Source: Perspicuibacillus lycopersici (GTDB taxonomy: Bacteria; Bacillota; Bacilli; Bacillales; Caldibacillaceae). Taken from it: a stretch of DNA of 64,000 bases. The stretch is from the NCBI RefSeq assembly GCF_025660475.1, contig NZ_JAOUSF010000003.1, positions 372,001 to 436,000 of the forward strand. Reading direction: 5' to 3'. Under the pieces are notes generated by a model. It made no database searches. It saw nothing but the letters and a program-made list of their open reading frames with translations, and was not told where the DNA came from. Positions 8,703 through 17,725 of the stretch are shown here, piece by piece; position 1 is the stretch's first letter; each line of letters starts with the position of its first letter. Made by a program: the position numbers and the translations under genes.

Positions 8703-8871
8703 TGTTAATTCCTCCTTCAAATATATGTAAATTGTTTTAAGCTTTAGCAAACATACTAAAACTTTCAAAATAAGAGTAGCAAAATCATTAACCATTAGCA
8801 AATAAAATGTCTTAAAATATTTATTTTTACCTATTTACAATGATGTATATTTATTATAGGGTCATACAAAC

Positions 8872-8910
8872 AAAAACAGCCCCTATGGAAGTACCATCCG
8901 GACTGTTTTT
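8872..8910 (-). terminator. Terminator after yqgC
   Basis: AAAAACAGCCC (8872-8883) pairs imperfectly with GGACTGTTTTT (8900-8910), with an inner ATGG/CCAT pair; the minus strand continues with TTTTTGTTTG. The sodA -10 box begins 14 bases further on. Confidence 0.75.
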
Positions 8911-8936
8911 AAAGGATAAAAAGTTGCTCGAAAACT

Positions 8937-9419
8937 TTAAAGAACTACAATAAGAAAATAAACAATCATAAAGATCATAATTAAACTTTTGACAACGACA
9001 CTGCCAATAAAGCCAACTACAGAGCCGAGTCCAATTTTTACTGCATCTGAAAAAGATATTCTATGGACTAGCAGTTCCGCAATAACGGCTCCTAAAAATG
9101 GGCCGATGATTATACCAAGAAATGGAATAACGAATGGACCGATAAGCAACCCGAATGTACTCCCCCACATACCTGCCTTCGACCCGCCAAATTTTTTTAA
9201 ACTAAATAAATTTGCTAAATAATCAGTAGTAAATAATAGGATAAACAGGAATATTTGGATAGTCCAAAACGTCCAATGAAAATCACCGAAAGAATAAAAT
9301 ATACCATACACTACAAAGCTCAATAAAAGAAATAATGAGCTCGGGAGGATTGGATAAACCAACCCTACAAAAGCTAAAACAAATAAAATACTTATAATGA
9401 GCCAAGCGATAATTCCCAT
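8937..9419 (-). CDS. yqgC: DUF456 family membrane protein YqgC
   Basis: 160 residues with four or five hydrophobic segments and the glycine-rich loop GSKAGMWGSTFGLLIGPFVI typical of DUF456. Function unknown. Its ATG shares one base with the stop of the upstream Na/Pi cotransporter (TAATG), so translation is probably coupled. Position next to sodA matches B. subtilis yqgC. Confidence 0.87.
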   Translation of the reverse strand: MGIIAWLIISILFVLAFVGLVYPILPSSLFLLLSFVVYGIFYSFGDFHWTFWTIQIFLFILLFTTDYLANLFSLKKFGGSKAGMWGSTFGLLIGPFVIPFLGIIIGPFLGAVIAELLVHRISFSDAVKIGLGSVVGFIGSVVVKSLIMIFMIVYFLIVVL

Positions 9420-11074
9420 TATTTCACCACAGTTTCTTGATGTTCTTTAATTCCCAATATCGCTTCTGCAATATTAACAGAATGATCCCCGATTCTTTCT
9501 AAATTTATCACTAAATCTACAAAAACAATACCTGCTTGGGCACTGCATATTCCTTCATTCGTACGTAAAATATGCTGTTTTCTAAGCTGTCTTTCCATTT
9601 GGTCTATTTTAGCTTCTTTTCGAATGACGGATTTTGCTTTTTCACTATCATTATGATCAAGCGCATCTATTACTTCTTTAACAGTTGAAACTGCAAGCTC
9701 AAACATAGCCTCAATATCTTGCTTTGCAAAATCGGAAAGCTTCACTTTATTATTGATTTGGTATTCCGATAGTTCCACAATATTTTCAAAATGATCCCCG
9801 ATTCGCTCAATATCACGAACTGTATCTAATAGCATCGAATGCATTTCCGATTCATGATCCAACAAGGAGGCAGAGGATAGCTTGATTAAATAATCGGTAA
9901 TTTTATTATCCAAATTATTTATCGCATCTTCCAAATTCAATGCCATTTCTGCATGTTTCGATTGTCTAGTCGTTAAATAATTTTTTGATTCCTCGAGTCC
10001 TTTAATTGCCAATTGACCCATTCGGATTACTTCTTCCTTTGCTGCACCTAAAGCAATAGAAGGCGATTGATCAATAAACATCGGATCTAATTGCTTTGCC
10101 TTCGTATCCACAAAGGAATCATCCCCAGGAATAAGTTTAGTTACTATTAATGCAAGTAAGCCGATAAACGGTAACTGAATAATAGTATTCGTAATATTAA
10201 AAGTTCCATGTGCAAATGCAATTACCATCTTTTCATTTAAGTTTAAGCTATCCTGTAAAAATTCAATGAACATCGTAAATGGTCCTAAAATGATTAGGAA
10301 TATAATGGTTCCTATTACATTAAATAATACATGACTTAACGCAGCGCGCTTGGCTGCAACGGATGCGCCAATAGCGGCTAGAATCGCGGTAATAGTCGTA
10401 CCTATATTGTCTCCAAATAAGACAGGTAATGCTGCTTTAATATCTAATAGACCATCCGCAAATAAGCTTTGCAATATACCGATTGTAGCACTCGAACTTT
10501 GTACCACAACTGTGAAAATAGTACCAACAAGAACACCTAGTAAACGATTTTCACTCATGCTTACCGTTAATTCGTGGAATAACTCAAAGTCTCGTAAAGG
10601 TTTCATTCCACCGCTCATTAATTCTAATCCAAAGAATAAGGCACCAAATCCGAATAGAATTTGTCCGATATAATGTACTCTTTTGCTTTTAAAGAAAAAT
10701 AATAGAAAGGAGCCAAGGGCTAATATTGGTAAAGCAAATTCTCCTACATCAATACCAATAATAAAAGCAGTAATTGTTGTACCAATATTAGCTCCCATGA
10801 TTACCCCAATTGCTTGTCTAAGTGTCATAAAACCGGCACTTACAAGACCAACAGTTATAACCGTTGTTGCTGAACTACTTTGTATGAGAATCGTAACAAC
10901 CATCCCAGCAAGTACACCCATAACCGGATTCGTTGTAAATTTATCTAAAATATCACGCAATCGATCACCTGCAGATTTTTGCAGCCCTTCACCCATTGCT
11001 TTTATCCCAAAAAGAAAAATACCTAAACCACCTAAAAACTCGAATATCATTTGCTGAATATTTATTTCGTTCAT
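9419..11074 (-). CDS. nptA: Na+/phosphate cotransporter with PhoU-like C-terminal domain
   Basis: 551 residues. Two repeated membrane halves each carry the QSSSAT signature (about residues 65 and 192) of the PF02690 family, with GANIGTT and GDNIGTT after them. Residues ~340-545 are helical and resemble PhoU, a domain linked to phosphate control. It should import phosphate with sodium across the membrane. It is coupled to yqgC. In B. subtilis this locus lacks such a gene and carries the pst ABC operon nearby, so the phosphate uptake route may have been swapped. The upstream PhoP-like array supports phosphate control. Confidence 0.9.
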   Translation of the reverse strand: MNEINIQQMIFEFLGGLGIFLFGIKAMGEGLQKSAGDRLRDILDKFTTNPVMGVLAGMVVTILIQSSSATTVITVGLVSAGFMTLRQAIGVIMGANIGTTITAFIIGIDVGEFALPILALGSFLLFFFKSKRVHYIGQILFGFGALFFGLELMSGGMKPLRDFELFHELTVSMSENRLLGVLVGTIFTVVVQSSSATIGILQSLFADGLLDIKAALPVLFGDNIGTTITAILAAIGASVAAKRAALSHVLFNVIGTIIFLIILGPFTMFIEFLQDSLNLNEKMVIAFAHGTFNITNTIIQLPFIGLLALIVTKLIPGDDSFVDTKAKQLDPMFIDQSPSIALGAAKEEVIRMGQLAIKGLEESKNYLTTRQSKHAEMALNLEDAINNLDNKITDYLIKLSSASLLDHESEMHSMLLDTVRDIERIGDHFENIVELSEYQINNKVKLSDFAKQDIEAMFELAVSTVKEVIDALDHNDSEKAKSVIRKEAKIDQMERQLRKQHILRTNEGICSAQAGIVFVDLVINLERIGDHSVNIAEAILGIKEHQETVVK

Positions 11075-11170
11075 TCATTCAACCCCTACTCTAGTGTATA
11101 TTCAAATTGCGAAAACCCTTCACAATTATGGTATAAAACACAATTAATTGTAAATACAAATACAGTGAAA

Positions 11171-11238
11171 TTTACATATACTTTACATTAAGAGTTATCT
11201 TTACATTAAGATTACAAAAATATTACAATTGTATTACT
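11171..11238. promoter_or_regulatory. Array of PhoP-box-like hexamers between nptA and yqgB
   Basis: TTTACA at 11171, 11182 and 11200, then ATTACA at 11211 and 11222 and ATTACT at 11233: mostly exact 11-bp spacing, as in PhoP direct repeats (TT[A/C/T]A[C/T]A every ~11 bp) of B. subtilis. The array lies about 40-110 bases upstream of a likely nptA -10 box (CATAAT on the minus strand, 11125-11130). Confidence 0.6.
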
Positions 11239-11345
11239 TAGAATTCTTCCTTCCGTAAAGTATTTTTATTGTTTCCCATTGTATGTAATAATAAATAGGA
11301 TGAAATAGGAAAATTCTATTTTTAGAATTAAAAAGGAGTGTTCGT

Positions 11346-12119
11346 GTGAATATATTTAAACAATTTTATAAAAGTCTTTATTCTCCGAAGGACATGGTTA
11401 ATTTCCGCAATCAAAAGATGGGAAAAACAATTGGCTATCTATTCTTTTTATCGTTAATCGCTACACTTCCAATCTTTATTATTACAGCAACTATCATTTC
11501 CAATGGGATTGATAGAGTGGAAAACACATTAATGAATGACCTGCCAGAATTTGAAATTCAAGATGGAACACTTGTCTCCAACAGTAACGAACCAATCCAT
11601 GTACAAAAGGATGATTTTTCCATTATTTTTGATAGCACTGGAACAATTACAGTAAATGATGCACTTAATGAGGCAAATACACTCTCGATTTTAAAGAACG
11701 ATGTCGCGATTAATTTAGAAGGTCAAACGGATTCATTTACTTATTCTTTTTTAGAGCTTGATTCGCTTACAAAGGACCAATTAGCGGATATAGTTCAATC
11801 GGTTGATTCCTTTATTCCGGTTATTAATATCGTAATTTTCATCCTGTTTTACTTATTCCAAGCAGCAAGCTCCTTCATAAAGGTAACAATTCTTGCATTA
11901 ATTGGCTTAATTATTAAAAATTCCTTAAAAGAAACATTAACATATGGTCAATCATGGAAACTAAGTGCGTATGCAATTACGCTACCTACCTTATTTTTCA
12001 CGATAATGGAAGCATTACAGGTTACAGTTCCGCTTGGCGGAATGATTAACTGGGCAGTAATGGTCATCATGCTCTTCTTAGTAATAAAAGAAATCCCGAA
12101 GCAATCTGATTTATCATAA
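11346..12119 (+). CDS. yqgB: DUF1189 family membrane protein YqgB
   Basis: 257 residues. One hydrophobic segment near residues 28-50, an extracytoplasmic domain of about 110 residues, then four more membrane segments; the N-terminal FYKSLYSPKDMVNFRN is typical of DUF1189. Function unknown. GTG start seven bases after AAAGGAG. Divergent from nptA, so it shares the region with the PhoP-like array; whether it is phosphate controlled is open. Confidence 0.85.
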   Translation: MNIFKQFYKSLYSPKDMVNFRNQKMGKTIGYLFFLSLIATLPIFIITATIISNGIDRVENTLMNDLPEFEIQDGTLVSNSNEPIHVQKDDFSIIFDSTGTITVNDALNEANTLSILKNDVAINLEGQTDSFTYSFLELDSLTKDQLADIVQSVDSFIPVINIVIFILFYLFQAASSFIKVTILALIGLIIKNSLKETLTYGQSWKLSAYAITLPTLFFTIMEALQVTVPLGGMINWAVMVIMLFLVIKEIPKQSDLS

Positions 12120-12139
12120 AATAGTAACGATACACTACT

Positions 12140-12170
12140 AACCCTTCTCCATCCGAGAAGGGTTTTTTCT
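12140..12170 (+). terminator. Terminator after yqgB
   Basis: Perfect 10-bp stem AACCCTTCTC / GAGAAGGGTT around a 5-base loop, followed by T6. Confidence 0.92.
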
Positions 12171-12293
12171 TACTACCGAAACATCATTTACTAGATTAAA
12201 TTTACTATTTTTATGTATAAAAGCTAGTTTTATAGAATACATATTATTACTAATAGTGTTGAAAATCATAAAAATAGTAGGTGGATGATAGAG

Positions 12294-12611
12294 ATGAAAA
12301 GGGTAATTGGTGGATTAGTACTTTTAGCCGTACTATATGCGATTTACATGGATATTACTGTCGGAACACTTCCAAAAGCCACACAGCAAGATGCCATTGC
12401 AAGTAGTTCCATAGCCTTTTTAGAAGTACGAATTGAACCAGGTGACACAGTATTATCGATTATCGAGGAACTAACGGGTTTTCCTAAAAATATTGCCATT
12501 GATCAAATGATAAAGGACTTCACCTCACTTAACGGAGGCATCGCACCAGAGCAAATCCGACCAGGAGAGGTTTATAAAATTCCGATCTATGCAAGCACAA
12601 GTGAGGAATAA
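12294..12611 (+). CDS. yqfZ: Membrane-anchored LysM-like protein YqfZ
   Basis: 105 residues: N-terminal membrane helix (about 3-18) and a C-terminal LysM-type domain (VRIEPGDTVLSIIEEL ... IRPGEVYKIPIY), expected outside the membrane and peptidoglycan-binding. AGGTGG sits nine bases before ATG 12294, so this start is preferred to the ATG at 12285 that overlaps the ribosome-binding site. In the yqgB-ispG interval, matching B. subtilis yqfZ. Confidence 0.82.
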   Translation: MKRVIGGLVLLAVLYAIYMDITVGTLPKATQQDAIASSSIAFLEVRIEPGDTVLSIIEELTGFPKNIAIDQMIKDFTSLNGGIAPEQIRPGEVYKIPIYASTSEE

Positions 12612-12695
12612 GAAAATGCAAGAATAATAATATTTTCCTACTTTATCTTGATAAATTGTATAGCAGTCTATCCAATACTTTTTTATTATTAAATA

Positions 12696-12859
12696 AAGCT
12701 GTTTTCTAAAAATCGTTATTATTTCACTAGATAGGTTTATTAAAGGGAAGCACTGTGCAGACTCCAATACAATACACTCCGCTCGCCCGAATGGATGCGC
12801 GGAGTGTATTGGAGTCACCGAATTTTAGAAAAAGCAACAATCTATTCGAAAACAGCCTT
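12696..12859. repeat. 164-bp dispersed hairpin repeat, copy A
   Basis: Terminal inverted repeats AAGCTGTTTTC (12696-12706) and GAAAACAGCCTT (12848-12859). The core is a strong hairpin with ACTCCAATACA.../...TGTATTGGAGT arms. Read on the minus strand it aligns with the element at 46871-47090, including TTGCTTTTTCTAAAA and a TTAATAAACCTA block. It occupies the yqfZ-ispG gap (12612-13063), in which I see no gene. Confidence 0.65.
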
Positions 12860-12981
12860 AATAGAAACCATCCGAAATAATCTTCTACGTGACAACAAAC
12901 ATTTACAACTCACCAATGTAATGGAATGGATTCAATAATTATTAAATAATATTAAATAGACATTTCAAATTTATTATTCTC

Positions 12982-13011
12982 TTGATATCTCTCTACATTC
13001 ATTGATAAAAT
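12982..13011 (+). promoter_or_regulatory. Candidate sigma-A promoter of ispG
   Basis: TTGATA (12982-12987), 18-base spacer, TAAAAT (13006-13011), about 50 bases before the ispG start. Confidence 0.5.
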
Positions 13012-13063
13012 AAACGAGTAGACAATTTTCGTCCCACATTTAAAAATAAGGGAGAGAACAAAC

Positions 13064-14167
13064 ATGGGTGAAATTACTCATCGTACAAAAACTCGACCTG
13101 TCCGTGTTGGAAATTTAACAATAGGTGGCAGTGATCAAGTATTTATCCAAAGTATGACAACAACAAAAACGCACGATGTGGAAGCAACTGTTGCACAAAT
13201 TCATCAATTAGAAGAAGCTGGTTGCCAAATTGTTCGTGTAGCTGTCCCTGACGAAAGAGCAGCTAATGCAATACATGAAATAAAAAAACAAATAAATATT
13301 CCACTTGTTGCTGATATTCATTTTGATTACCGGCTTGCATTAAAGGCAATTGAAGGTGGAGTAGATAAAATTCGAATTAATCCAGGAAATATCGGAAAAA
13401 GAGAAAAAGTTGAAGCAGTTGTTAATGCTGCAAAAGAACGTGGAATCCCAATTCGGATTGGTGTTAATGCAGGTTCGTTAGAAAAGCGGATATTAGAAAA
13501 ATATGGTTATCCGACTGCTGATGGAATGGTGGAAAGCGCACTTCATCATATAAAAATATTAGAAGATTTGGATTTCCATGATATAATCGTTTCGATGAAA
13601 GCATCTACCGTACCGCTTGCAATCGAAGCATACGAAAAAGCATCGAGAGCATTTGATTATCCGCTCCATCTTGGAATCACTGAATCCGGTACATTATTTG
13701 CTGGAACAGTAAAAAGTGCAGCTGGTCTTGGGGCCATTTTAAGTAAGGGCATCGGCAATACATTACGGATTTCGTTAAGTGCCGATCCAGTTGAAGAAGT
13801 AAAAGTAGCTCGAGAATTATTAAAAGCCTTTGGACTCATTTCCAATGCAGCTACACTTGTTTCCTGCCCGACCTGTGGACGTATCGAAATTGATTTAATC
13901 AGTATTGCAAATGAAGTAGAAGAATACATTCAAAACATTAAAGCACCAATTAAGGTTTCAGTACTTGGCTGTGCAGTAAATGGTCCTGGTGAAGCACGGG
14001 AAGCAGATATTGGTATTGCAGGTGCACGTGGAGAAGGTTTACTTTTTCGAAAAGGAAAGATCGTTCGAAAAGTACCTGAGGCGATAATGGTGGAAGAATT
14101 GAAAAAAGAAATTGATCAAGTTGCAAAAGAATATTTTGAAAAGCAAAATGAAATGGTGAATTCCTAA
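13064..14167 (+). CDS. ispG: 4-hydroxy-3-methylbut-2-enyl diphosphate synthase
   Basis: 367 residues of the GcpE family. It reduces methylerythritol cyclodiphosphate to HMBPP in the MEP isoprenoid pathway, using a 4Fe-4S cluster. N-terminal TIM-barrel motif [11 protein letters not shown] (about residue 29) and C-terminal cluster ligands in SCPTCGR (about 268-274) and GCAVNGPGE (about 305) are intact. ATG follows AGGGAGAG. The final MEP enzyme, ispH, is in the same window at 21.6 kb. Confidence 0.97.
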   Translation: MGEITHRTKTRPVRVGNLTIGGSDQVFIQSMTTTKTHDVEATVAQIHQLEEAGCQIVRVAVPDERAANAIHEIKKQINIPLVADIHFDYRLALKAIEGGVDKIRINPGNIGKREKVEAVVNAAKERGIPIRIGVNAGSLEKRILEKYGYPTADGMVESALHHIKILEDLDFHDIIVSMKASTVPLAIEAYEKASRAFDYPLHLGITESGTLFAGTVKSAAGLGAILSKGIGNTLRISLSADPVEEVKVARELLKAFGLISNAATLVSCPTCGRIEIDLISIANEVEEYIQNIKAPIKVSVLGCAVNGPGEAREADIGIAGARGEGLLFRKGKIVRKVPEAIMVEELKKEIDQVAKEYFEKQNEMVNS

Positions 14168-14170
14168 TAG

Positions 14171-14206
14171 AAACAGTCCTGCAAATGGTGCAGGACTGTT
14201 TTTTTG
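14171..14206 (+). terminator. Terminator after ispG
   Basis: A perfect 13-bp stem (14171-14183 with 14189-14201), 5-base loop, then T-rich tail. It lies between convergent ispG and yqfX. Confidence 0.93.
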
Positions 14207-14225
14207 TTACATGAGATTTATTGGG

Positions 14226-14597
14226 TCAAAAGAATGGTGCTAAAAATAGGCTAATAACCACTGACAATGCTCCAATTCCTATTGCCCAGCTCCCTAGCCC
14301 TGATGCCCCTCGATTTCGAGCAATGAAACCGAGTACTATCCCTGCTATACCAAAAAGTAATGGCGCAGTAAATAGGGATAGAATTGCGAGTGCCAATCCA
14401 ATATAACCCCAAACCTTGCCTGCTCCTGCTTCATTTGTTTCTTGTACGCCTCGACTTTCTCGCATTGAACGTAATTCATAATCTACAGGAGCGACAAATT
14501 CAGCAGCAGTTTCTTCCTCGTACGTGTTTTCGTCCGCTAAATTATTGCTTGTTTGGCTTTCGTTTTGCTTCTGAATTTCTTTGTTGTAATCATCCAA
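14226..14597 (-). CDS. yqfX: DUF4190 family membrane protein YqfX
   Basis: About 123 residues: an acidic, Gln/Glu-rich soluble N-terminal half and two hydrophobic segments around GLGSWAIGIGALSVVIS. Function unknown. The frame is open to TTG 14648, but no ribosome-binding site serves the upstream starts; GAGGG lies seven bases before TTG 14597, giving MDDYNKEIQ. Convergent with ispG as in B. subtilis. Confidence 0.8.
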   Translation of the reverse strand: MDDYNKEIQKQNESQTSNNLADENTYEEETAAEFVAPVDYELRSMRESRGVQETNEAGAGKVWGYIGLALAILSLFTAPLLFGIAGIVLGFIARNRGASGLGSWAIGIGALSVVISLFLAPFF

Positions 14598-14758
14598 AAG
14601 GTATCCCTCGCTTTCTCTTTTGTAGGGAGCATTCATAGTATGAATCAAAATAGCCAGATAACACTCACAAAAGATTAACTTGATACCCTTTTATTTACAC
14701 AAAAACTAGAACCTCGCTTTATTTGTAATATATGGTAAACTAAACATATAAGAAATAA

Positions 14759-14917
14759 ATTTGGCTATTTACTAAAAAATTTCTGCTATTTGTAATTAGC
14801 CGCAGACTAAAACACTTCACTTTTTTGTGGAGTCTTCATGTATTCGGTTTGTACAGTAGTAGTTCATTCTATATTTTTTATTTCCTATAGCAACAATTCA
14901 TATGAAAACAGCCAAAT
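14759..14917. repeat. 159-bp dispersed hairpin repeat, copy D
   Basis: Ends ATTTGGCT (14759-14766) and AGCCAAAT (14910-14917), preceded by GAAAAC as in copies A and B. It contains GCAGACT...GGAGTCTTCATGTATTCGG, matching the copy at 46.9 kb. It lies 13 bases before the yqfW ribosome-binding site and accounts for most of the yqfX-yqfW gap. Confidence 0.55.
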
Positions 14918-14946
14918 TATTAAAGAATCTAAGGAGTACAGTATTT

Positions 14947-15519
14947 ATGGGTATACGTTTTGGTATTGATATTGATGGAACAGTAACATCACCATTTTCG
15001 ATTATTTCTCAAATAAATAAAGATTTCCATATGCAGCTTACAATGGAGGATATTACCGAATATGAATTAACTCCTTTTGTTAACGCAACACCTGAGGAAT
15101 TTTCTAAATGGTTTAAAGAAACAGAAGCGACGATCTATCGGGATTCTCCAATATTCGAAGGTGCTAAAGAAATTCTCAACAAATGGGAAAAAGAGCATGA
15201 ATTAATTTTCATTAGTGCTAGAGGAAACAATATGCTTGGAGTAACAGAAGGATGGTTAGACAAACATCAAATTCATTATGATCATATTGAATTGATAGGA
15301 TCCCATGACAAAATTGATGCAGCAAAAAAATTGCAAGTCAATTTGTTTTTAGAAGATAAACATGATAATGCGGTAATGATATCGGAAGCTTGTAATATTC
15401 CTGTATTGTTATTCGATACTCCATATAACCGGAAGCCAATTCCTGAGAATGTTATTCGTGTATATACTTGGGAAGAAGCTGATCAATGGGTAACAAATTG
15501 GCTACAAACTCGAAAATAA
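14947..15519 (+). CDS. yqfW: HAD-superfamily nucleotidase-like protein YqfW
   Basis: 190 residues with HAD motif I FGIDIDGT (about residues 5-12), motif II ISARG (about 98-102) and a late acidic motif FLEDK. Resembles 5'(3')-deoxyribonucleotidases; the real substrate is unknown. ATG 14947 has AAGGAG ten bases upstream; the in-frame ATG at 14902 lies inside the repeat element and lacks a site. Followed by a terminator shared with zur. Confidence 0.87.
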   Translation: MGIRFGIDIDGTVTSPFSIISQINKDFHMQLTMEDITEYELTPFVNATPEEFSKWFKETEATIYRDSPIFEGAKEILNKWEKEHELIFISARGNNMLGVTEGWLDKHQIHYDHIELIGSHDKIDAAKKLQVNLFLEDKHDNAVMISEACNIPVLLFDTPYNRKPIPENVIRVYTWEEADQWVTNWLQTRK

Positions 15520-15542
15520 CCTATTCGCCAAATAGAATTTGT

Positions 15543-15582
15543 AAGAGAAGGCAATCAGTTCACACAACCGATTGCCTCTTTT
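15543..15582. terminator. Bidirectional terminator between yqfW and zur
   Basis: AGGCAATC (15549-15556) pairs with GATTGCCT (15570-15577); CTTTT follows on plus and TTCTCTT on minus. Confidence 0.75.
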
Positions 15583-15620
15583 CATGGTATTTATAGAAAT
15601 TTCATTTTACCTAGACTTAA

Positions 15621-16034
15621 TTAATGTACACATTGATTACAATACCCGTATATTTCAAATTTATGCCCTGAAATTGTATAGCCATCTAATTCACCATCTA
15701 AGCTAATCATCGGACATGTATCGATTTCTTTCGTTTTCCCGCAATGTAAACAAATAAAATGATGATGGTGATGTTCTCTGGAACAGAGGAAACGGAAATG
15801 TTTTTCACCTGAAAGCTCTGTTGTTTCTAAAATGCCAAGATCTGCAAACAATGATAAATTTCGATATATCGTATCAAAGCTTAAATTTGGATAGGTAGTT
15901 TTCATTCCCTCCAAAACTTCTTTTGCTGTCATATAGCGATCATGATCCGCAAAAAATTCCAACATATCTACCCTTTTTCCTGTATACTTATAACCCTTAT
16001 CCTTTAATAATTGAATAGCCTCATTAACATTCAC
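15621..16034 (-). CDS. zur: Zinc-responsive Fur-family repressor Zur
   Basis: 137 residues. N-terminal winged helix (SFDTIYRNLSLFADLGILE) and C-terminal dimer domain with HHHHH and two CxxC pairs (CLHCG, YCNQC) that hold structural zinc. It represses zinc-uptake genes when zinc is plentiful. GTG start after AGGTGAAG. It is the last gene of a zinc ABC operon, which makes Zur the best assignment over Fur or PerR. Confidence 0.93.
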   Translation of the reverse strand: MNVNEAIQLLKDKGYKYTGKRVDMLEFFADHDRYMTAKEVLEGMKTTYPNLSFDTIYRNLSLFADLGILETTELSGEKHFRFLCSREHHHHHFICLHCGKTKEIDTCPMISLDGELDGYTISGHKFEIYGYCNQCVH

Positions 16035-16050
16035 GTCTCTTCACCTCATC

Positions 16051-16899
16051 TCATCCTACAATTTTAAAATTCAATCGTAGTTTTTTGTATAAAATCGTGA
16101 CTAATAATATTCCCGCAGCAATTACTACAATTGTACCACCTGGAGCTAAATCTAAATAATAGGCACTAATTAAACCACCAATTACAGATAACTCACCAAA
16201 TAAAATCGAATAAATAATTGCCTGCTTAAAGCTTTTCGCTAATCGAATACTTGCAGCGACTGGAAGTGTCATTAATGCTGAGACTAATAAAATTCCAACT
16301 ATTCTCATGGAAATTGCTATTACTAACGCAACCGTAACAATAAAAATAAAATGAATTAGTTTCGCTGGTAATCCTAATGATTGTCCATGTTCCTCATCAA
16401 ATGATAATACAAATAATTCCTTATAAATGGCGGTAATCGTAATAATAACAATGACACTAATAATAATGACAATATATAAGTCCGTTCGACTAACAGCACT
16501 TACACTACCAAATAAATAACCAAATAAATCTGTTGTGAAGCCATTAGCCAAGGAAATAAAAATAACGCCTAACCCTACCCCAAAGGACATGATAATCGGA
16601 ATTGCTAATTCTTCATAATGTTTATAGACCGTTCGTAATTTTTCAATTAATAACGCCCCGACCACCGAAAATAGCATTCCTGTATACAAAGGATTAACCG
16701 CTGCAAATGGCACCCACCATTTAGAAATTAACAGGCTCGCTGCGATTCCTGACAATGTCACATGACTTAAGGCATCAGCAATTAATGCTAGCTTTCGAAC
16801 TACAATAAAAACGCCTAATAATGGAGCAATGATCCCAATGATAATTCCGGTAATAAATGCATTTTGTAAAAACTCAAATTGAAACAAACTTTCAATCAT
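16051..16899 (-). CDS. znuB: Zinc ABC transporter permease (ZnuB-like)
   Basis: 282 residues, about eight membrane helices, ABC-3 family, with the EEHGQSLGLPAKLIH coupling-loop stretch. It should form the membrane channel for Zn2+ (Mn2+ possible). Its start overlaps the ATPase gene by four bases (ATGA) and zur follows by 16 bases. B. subtilis has yqfU here and znu genes elsewhere. No solute-binding protein gene is adjacent. Confidence 0.9.
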   Translation of the reverse strand: MIESLFQFEFLQNAFITGIIIGIIAPLLGVFIVVRKLALIADALSHVTLSGIAASLLISKWWVPFAAVNPLYTGMLFSVVGALLIEKLRTVYKHYEELAIPIIMSFGVGLGVIFISLANGFTTDLFGYLFGSVSAVSRTDLYIVIIISVIVIITITAIYKELFVLSFDEEHGQSLGLPAKLIHFIFIVTVALVIAISMRIVGILLVSALMTLPVAASIRLAKSFKQAIIYSILFGELSVIGGLISAYYLDLAPGGTIVVIAAGILLVTILYKKLRLNFKIVG

Positions 16900-17678
16900 A
16901 CTCTTGCTCCTCCATGCTCATAATTGCTAGTTAATAAATGCATATTATGGCCATAAAAAAAGGACATCACTTCATTATCCAATCGTTTCATTTCTTCTAT
17001 TGTACCATAAAAATGAATGGATCGATTGAGAAAAGCAATATGGGAAACCTTATCGGTAATTGTGCCAATATCATGTGTTACAATGACAATTGTCATTCCT
17101 CGCTCATTATTGAGACGATTTAGTAGCTGATAGAAAACCTCTACTCTCTGAATATCTACTCCTACCGTAGGTTCATCTAAAATTAATACTTCTGGGTTAC
17201 TTATTATTGCCCTGGCAATAAATACTCTTTGCTGTTGTCCTCCAGAAAGCTCCCCAATATTTCTGTCAATATATTCCTCCATATCAACTGACCGTAATGC
17301 AGCTAAAACTTTTTCCTTTGAATCCTTCGGGTAGAAACGGAACATACCCGTTTTTTTTGTTAATCCGCTCCGCACAACTTCATAAACTGTGGCAGGAAAT
17401 CCAGTATTAAAGGAATTTGCTTTTTGCGAAACAAATCCAATTTTGTCCCACCCAGTAAAAGTATCTATTTGTTCTCCAAAGAGAAGTAATTGCCCATCTT
17501 GTTTTTTTAATAAACCTAAAATGAGCCTTAATAGCGTTGACTTACCAGACCCATTTGGTCCAACAATTGCTAAAAAGTCACCTTTATTTACTTTTAACTG
17601 TATATTTTCTAAGACAAAATCGTAGTCGTATCGATAATCTAAATGATTTATTTCAATCACAGGTGTATTTGTTTTCAT
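16896..17678 (-). CDS. znuC: Zinc ABC transporter ATP-binding protein (ZnuC-like)
   Basis: 260 residues with Walker A GPNGSGKST, signature LSGGQQQRV and Walker B VLILDEP, followed by the H-loop THD. Energises the ZnuB-like permease. Closest to metal-ion importers of the ZnuC/AdcC type by operon context with zur. A Zur-box-like site lies about 55 bases upstream of the start. Confidence 0.9.
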   Translation of the reverse strand: MKTNTPVIEINHLDYRYDYDFVLENIQLKVNKGDFLAIVGPNGSGKSTLLRLILGLLKKQDGQLLLFGEQIDTFTGWDKIGFVSQKANSFNTGFPATVYEVVRSGLTKKTGMFRFYPKDSKEKVLAALRSVDMEEYIDRNIGELSGGQQQRVFIARAIISNPEVLILDEPTVGVDIQRVEVFYQLLNRLNNERGMTIVIVTHDIGTITDKVSHIAFLNRSIHFYGTIEEMKRLDNEVMSFFYGHNMHLLTSNYEHGGARV

Positions 17679-17725
17679 AAACTCACCTTTCCAAAGATAA
17701 AATGTGTGAATAGATATAAGGTATT

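Noticed and set aside
8703-8801. N-terminal extension of sodA
   Set aside because: No ribosome-binding site at 8801, while GGAGGAATT precedes ATG 8702, which gives the normal SodA length.
10350-11057. Two long plus-strand frames opposite nptA
   Set aside because: Shadow frames of the real transporter; their peptides are Pro/Ile/Thr-rich with no motif.
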